From CAYLSO01 sp964386525 (GTDB lineage: Bacteria; Eisenbacteria; RBG-16-71-46; DASYSL01): 8,083 bases of DNA. The notes beneath the pieces are model-generated. The model saw only the letters and a program-made list of their open reading frames with translations. It was not told the origin of the DNA and ran no database searches. Positions 6,576-8,083 of the stretch are shown here, piece after piece. Position 1 is the first letter of the stretch; every line of letters starts with the position of its first letter. The stretch lies in assembly GCA_964386525.1 (NCBI GenBank), contig CAYLSO010000319.1, forward strand, positions 1 to 8,083, given 5' to 3'. Made by a program: the position numbers and the translations under genes.

Positions 6576-6604
6576 AGGATAGACCCGGCACCGGCGGTCA
6601 ACAA
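6576..6604 (-). promoter_or_regulatory. Possible sigma70-like promoter of the CBM6 gene
   Basis: On the minus strand TTGTTG (6599-6604, overlapping a TTGACC at 6596-6601) is followed after 17 bases by TATCCT (6576-6581, 4 of 6 to TATAAT). The start would fall near 6569, close to the AGGAGG ribosome site. The better -35 match, TTGACC, gives only 14 bases of spacing, so the call is tentative. Confidence 0.35.
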
Positions 6605-6652
6605 GGAAAGCCGCAGCAGGCGCCGGCAGCACCCCCGGCGGCCTCGTCCCGA

Positions 6653-6681
6653 TTGCATCGCCGGCTCCGTGGTGCTAAACC
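6653..6681 (+). promoter_or_regulatory. Weak promoter candidate for the thioredoxin-fusion gene
   Basis: TTGCAT (6653-6658), 17 bases, then TAAACC (6676-6681) preceded by TGC as in an extended -10. Both boxes are poor matches, and the start would fall almost on the ribosome site, so this is the least certain promoter listed. Confidence 0.22.
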
Positions 6682-6696
6682 GCCACCGGAGGATCC

Positions 6697-8083
6697 ATGT
6701 CAGGGCCGAGACGGGTAACTTGGCTCCGTATGCCGCGCGGGATGCTCCGGGTCTTTTCCCTCTGCCTCGTCCTGGCAGTCCCGGGTGACCCGGCGCTCGC
6801 CCTGGGGCCTGGCGATCCCGCCCCCCGCTTCGACCTGCCGCGCCTGGAGGGCGACGGCACGGTCCGCGCACCGGCCGTCTTCGCGGAAGCCTCCCTCACC
6901 GTCCTCGTCATCTGGAACCGCGGCTGCCCCGAGTGCACCGCCGTCGCCCTGGAGATGCAGAGCCTGGCCGATTCGCTGGGCCCGCTCGACGCCCGGGTGC
7001 TCGGCGTCGTCTTCGGCCCGGACGATCCCGTCTCGATCCGCGAGCAACTCCGCGAGCACCGCGTCGCCGTGCCGCAGCTCTGGGACGCCGGCGGCACGGT
7101 CGCAGCGCGTTACGGACTCGGGCGCCAGCACCTGAGCGTCTTTCTCGTGGAGCGCGACGGGCGGGTGCGCGAGTCCTTCGACGACCGCATCCCGAGCCTG
7201 ATGGACCCGGTCCTGCCGGCGGCGCGGCGGTGGCCGGGTTTCGAGACGACGAAGGCGCCCGTGACGCCGCCACCCGCACCGCCGGCGCCCGCGGCCGTGG
7301 CGCCACCTCCCGGTCCTGCCGAAGAAGTCGCCGCCATCCTCTCGTCGCTCAAGCTCGACGCCCGCATGAAGGTCATCTCCACCGAGGGCGCCCAGCCCGG
7401 CGACCGCGGCCTCTACAACGAGCTGCTCGAGAACGGCAGCCTGTTCCTCTTCCGGGTCGACGCGCGGCTGCCGCTGGCGCTGGCGCCAGGCGTCGAGCTG
7501 GTGCCGTGGCTGCGCATCAGCAACGAGGGCGACGCGATCCTCACCGAGCAGGCCGAGCAGCTCTCGAGCCCGCTGGGGACGATCAGCCTCAATCTGCGGT
7601 CGGGGCGTTTCGGCGGCACGCTCGGGGCCTTCCCGCTGCGCGTGGCGCCGCTGCTGCTGCAGCGCTGGGACGCGACCGACGCCCCGCCGCTGGGCGGCGT
7701 CGCGGCCTGTGCGTGCGGCGCCGGCGCGGCCGGCGTCAGCCAGCGCAGCCTCGAGGTGCTCGCCCCGGAGTACACCTTCGAGGGCGTGTCGGCCTCGTAC
7801 ACCGAGCGTCTCGGCGTCCTGCGCGCCTGGTTCGCGATCCCGCGCTGGGAGCGGGTCGTGCCCACGACGGCGCCACCGCTGGAGAAGCTCACCGCCCGCT
7901 ACCGGCGGCTGCTCGGCGGCTCGTACATGGAGATGGGGTCGCCCGGGAAGCGCGATGCGGACTCCGGCCTGCCCGCGCCGCTGGGGCTGCGCGTCGGCGT
8001 GGTGTCGGTGACCGACGACGGCCGCAGCCTGGGCGCGGGCGCCTACCGGCCGGCGCAGCACGACGAGCTGGGCTGGGTCGCGC
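6697..8083 (+). CDS. Exported TlpA-like thioredoxin domain fused to a beta-rich, possibly outer-membrane-barrel region (3' end outside window)
   Basis: The frame is open from ATG 6697 to the window edge, 462 codons with no stop. Residues 1-35 are a signal peptide (basic start, LCLVLAV core, likely cleavage after ALA at 33-35), so the product is exported. Residues 37-185 are a TlpA/AhpC-type thioredoxin domain: GDPAPRFDLP, strand TVLVIW, active site W73...C77-P-E-C80, and FLVERDGRV. The usual cis-proline before that strand is replaced by Leu146 (QHLSVFL). Residues 187-208 are a Pro/Ala-rich linker. From about 215 on, alternating hydrophobic strands (LFLFRVDARLPLALA, GTISLNLRSGRFGGTLGAFP, RLGVLRAWFAIP) resemble a porin-like barrel, with a C338-A-C340 pair. 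GGAGG (6688-6692) lies only 4 bases before the ATG; in-frame ATGs at 6730 and 6742 would still give a signal peptide but lack a ribosome site. The thioredoxin part is confident; the barrel is an inference. It is divergent from the CBM6 gene. Confidence 0.83.
   Translation, partial: MSGPRRVTWLRMPRGMLRVFSLCLVLAVPGDPALALGPGDPAPRFDLPRLEGDGTVRAPAVFAEASLTVLVIWNRGCPECTAVALEMQSLADSLGPLDARVLGVVFGPDDPVSIREQLREHRVAVPQLWDAGGTVAARYGLGRQHLSVFLVERDGRVRESFDDRIPSLMDPVLPAARRWPGFETTKAPVTPPPAPPAPAAVAPPPGPAEEVAAILSSLKLDARMKVISTEGAQPGDRGLYNELLENGSLFLFRVDARLPLALAPGVELVPWLRISNEGDAILTEQAEQLSSPLGTISLNLRSGRFGGTLGAFPLRVAPLLLQRWDATDAPPLGGVAACACGAGAAGVSQRSLEVLAPEYTFEGVSASYTERLGVLRAWFAIPRWERVVPTTAPPLEKLTARYRRLLGGSYMEMGSPGKRDADSGLPAPLGLRVGVVSVTDDGRSLGAGAYRPAQHDELGWVA

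Noticed and set aside
5562..6788. A 408-codon plus-strand frame opposite the CBM6 gene
   Set aside because: Low-complexity charged sequence, no ribosome site, and it overlaps a recognisable gene on the other strand as well as the divergent promoter region.
6700..8061. A 453-codon frame on the minus strand opposite the thioredoxin-fusion gene
   Set aside because: Its product is Arg/Gln/His-rich with no domain, whereas the plus strand has a signal peptide, a CxxC thioredoxin domain and a ribosome site.

Overview
The window is very GC-rich (about 70 % by eye) and comes from a Gram-negative-type bacterium: several products have signal peptides, and two secreted proteins end in the FlgD/Ig-like, 'type IX-like' C-terminal domain. 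That domain is especially common in high-GC FCB-group and candidate-phylum genomes such as Candidatus Eisenbacteria, Krumholzibacteria and Latescibacteria. This placement is an inference from domain style only; there is no marker gene here.

Seven genes alternate strictly in strand (+,-,+,-,+,-,+), so each appears to be transcribed alone. In order: (1) the 3' part of a secreted protein with an alpha/beta-hydrolase-like end and a C-terminal sorting-type domain; (2) a DUF418/YeiB-family membrane protein; (3) a small unrecognised exported protein, possibly a lipoprotein; (4) a MATE-family multidrug/cation antiporter; (5) a membrane-anchored coiled-coil protein; (6) a CBM6-type carbohydrate-binding secreted protein with the same kind of C-terminal domain, broken by one in-frame TGA; (7) the 5' part of an exported protein that joins a TlpA-like thioredoxin domain, through a Pro/Ala-rich linker, to a beta-rich, possibly outer-membrane-barrel region. 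Gene 7 stays open to the window edge and is the most unusual coding feature.

The gaps are short (none above about 220 bases). Two of the three convergent gaps hold long perfect or near-perfect GC hairpins without U-tracts, probable bidirectional terminators. The three divergent gaps hold sigma70-like promoter signals: a good TTGACG-N17-TATACA for the DUF418 gene, a consensus TATAAT for the coiled-coil gene, and an extended -10 so close to the MATE start codon that its mRNA may be leaderless. Five of six visible gene ends use TAG, uncommon for a genome this GC-rich.

The common theme is envelope and surface function (transporters, anchored coiled coil, secreted binding/hydrolytic proteins, exported thioredoxin), not one pathway. 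I see no phage, insertion sequence, CRISPR, tRNA or rRNA.
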